The notes beneath the pieces were generated by a model. That model ran no database searches, had not been told where the DNA came from, and saw only the letters and a program-made list of their open reading frames with translations. The position numbers and the translations under genes are program-made. Below are positions 63,160 to 64,000 of a stretch of DNA of 64,000 bases, piece after piece. The stretch lies in contig OX328128.1 of assembly GCA_946811695.1 (NCBI GenBank), forward strand, positions 72,779,121-72,843,120, given 5' to 3'. Each line of letters starts with the position of its first letter. Positions within the stretch are counted from its first letter, which is position 1. Source of the DNA: Gonocerus acuteangulatus. Lineage: Eukaryota; Arthropoda; Insecta; Hemiptera; Coreidae.

Positions 63160-63520
63160 TCGGTTCATCACAAGTGAACCGTGGGTCTTTACCAAAATAA
63201 AAATTGTAACGTCTTCTGCTTAGAGATTTTTTTTTTTGCATTATCTAGATAAAGTGTATAATTCTAAATCATTAATGTACAATAGAAAAAGCAGCGGACC
63301 CAAAACAGAACCTTGTGGAACACTTCTCTTTAAATTTTCAGTTCTTATTTATTGCACTTGCAATATTTATTGGTTCTTATTATTTATATATGATTATAAT
63401 AGTTTTTTTTGTTGTTGCATTTCCTCGAATACCAAAAGCTTGTAATTTACGTATTGATATATCATGATCAACCAGATCAAATGCTTTTGTAAGATCAGCA
63501 AATATATCTAGGTTTCATAA
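63160..63520 (-). pseudogene. LINE reverse transcriptase fragment
   Basis: The minus strand reads DIFADLTKAFDLVDHDI and RKLQAFGIRGN (63520-63425), then VPQGSVLGPLLFLLYINDLE (63321-63262), then EDVTIF (63220 region, from the catalytic [FA]DD block). These are RT motifs in order, separated by a short deletion and stops. Jockey/CR1-like; clade not certain. Confidence 0.75.
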
Positions 63521-63854
63521 AAATGTAATAGGCCAATCAGGTCTCCCAGTTTCAAAATTTTTATATTTTAATCATTTTAAACAATATTTCGGCTTAACGC
63601 CATCATCACGAAATATTTATTAATATTACAGTTTAAAAAAATATCTCAATTTTACATGATTCACATAATTTCTTTGCTCGTCATTCAATTTCATAAAAAC
63701 ATACCTATTTGAAAACAGGTAAATATGACCAAGTCATACCGGTCCCCAGGTAGTAACACATTTTAATGATGGCATTAAGCGGAAATATTGTCTTATTAAA
63801 ATATAAAAATTTTGAAACTGGGAGATTGGCTTTTTTCATTTTTATGAAACCTGG
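63509..63854. repeat. Palindromic element with hammerhead-like motif
   Basis: Outer ends 'ctaggtttcataaaaatg' and 'catttttatgaaacctgg' pair. So do 'aatatttcggcttaacgcca' and 'tggcattaagcggaaatatt'. On the minus strand the left arm reads GTGATGATGGCGTTAAGCCG and then AAATATTGTTT, a CUGAUGA-stem-GAAA type core with the first C changed to G. Confidence 0.65.
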
Positions 63855-64000
63855 ATAAATCAGTGGAGGTCTCAAAAAAATTTCGTTTAGAGCCTTCTGC
63901 TCAAATTCAGAAACATAAATATGCTTTAAGTACACCCGACAAACCTATGTAGTGTACTGTATAAAATATAGTCTTCTTTTTCTTACATGGGCATCGCGCA

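Overview
The window is an AT-rich animal nuclear genome segment, most likely from an arthropod and probably an insect. The reasons are spliced exons with consensus splice sites, many (TA)n microsatellites, tRNA-derived SINEs, non-LTR retrotransposon remnants, a Helitron, Tc1/mariner-like inverted-repeat elements and gypsy/Ty3-type LTR elements. Two host genes are visible, head to head. On the minus strand are the first three coding exons of PEX13 (peroxisomal docking protein): exon 1 at 35787-35842, exon 2 at 20594-20815 and exon 3 at 20019-20124. The splice phases agree and give the first 128 residues. The rest of the gene lies left of the window, so everything from 1 to 20018 is PEX13 intron 3. 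On the plus strand, about 2 kb from PEX13 exon 1, is a 5' coding exon (37863-37965) that resembles the N-terminus of a spectraplakin (short stop/MACF family). Everything to its right appears to be its first coding intron.

Layout. 1-4700: palindromes, a long foldback element and a Helitron-like non-autonomous element. 4701-19809: a tandem duplication of about 7.55 kb whose two units each hold one full-length gypsy-type LTR element (5259-11908 and 12810-19459). The LTRs look identical and gag and pol are intact. 20019-20815: PEX13 exons 3 and 2. 20816-35786: PEX13 intron 1, with SINE and LINE pieces, a nested inverted-repeat element, a 1.5 kb Helitron with a decayed helicase, a non-autonomous relative of the LTR element (27195-30338), palindromes and a SINE. 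35843-37862: the region between the two divergent genes. 37966-64000: the intron of the plus-strand gene, with SINEs, LINE fragments, inverted-repeat elements, palindromes and four tandem-repeat arrays (periods 145, 134, 50 and 41 bp).

Most notable points. (1) In the LTR element gag and pol share one frame and are separated by a single UGA in the context UGA-CUA, the known type of leaky stop, so Gag-Pol is probably made by readthrough. (2) The element at 27195-30338 encodes an intact 394-residue protein that joins the Gag N-terminus of the autonomous family to an unrelated Asn/acidic then basic C-terminus. Its LTR has captured an extra LTR edge plus a tRNA-primer-site-like sequence. (3) Several palindromes carry, near their outer ends, sequences with a hammerhead-ribozyme-like core. 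(4) A roughly 30-nt hairpin with compensatory stem changes recurs in otherwise different SINEs. (5) Two inverted-repeat elements carry long internal minisatellites. All identity statements are by eye; no alignments or searches were run.
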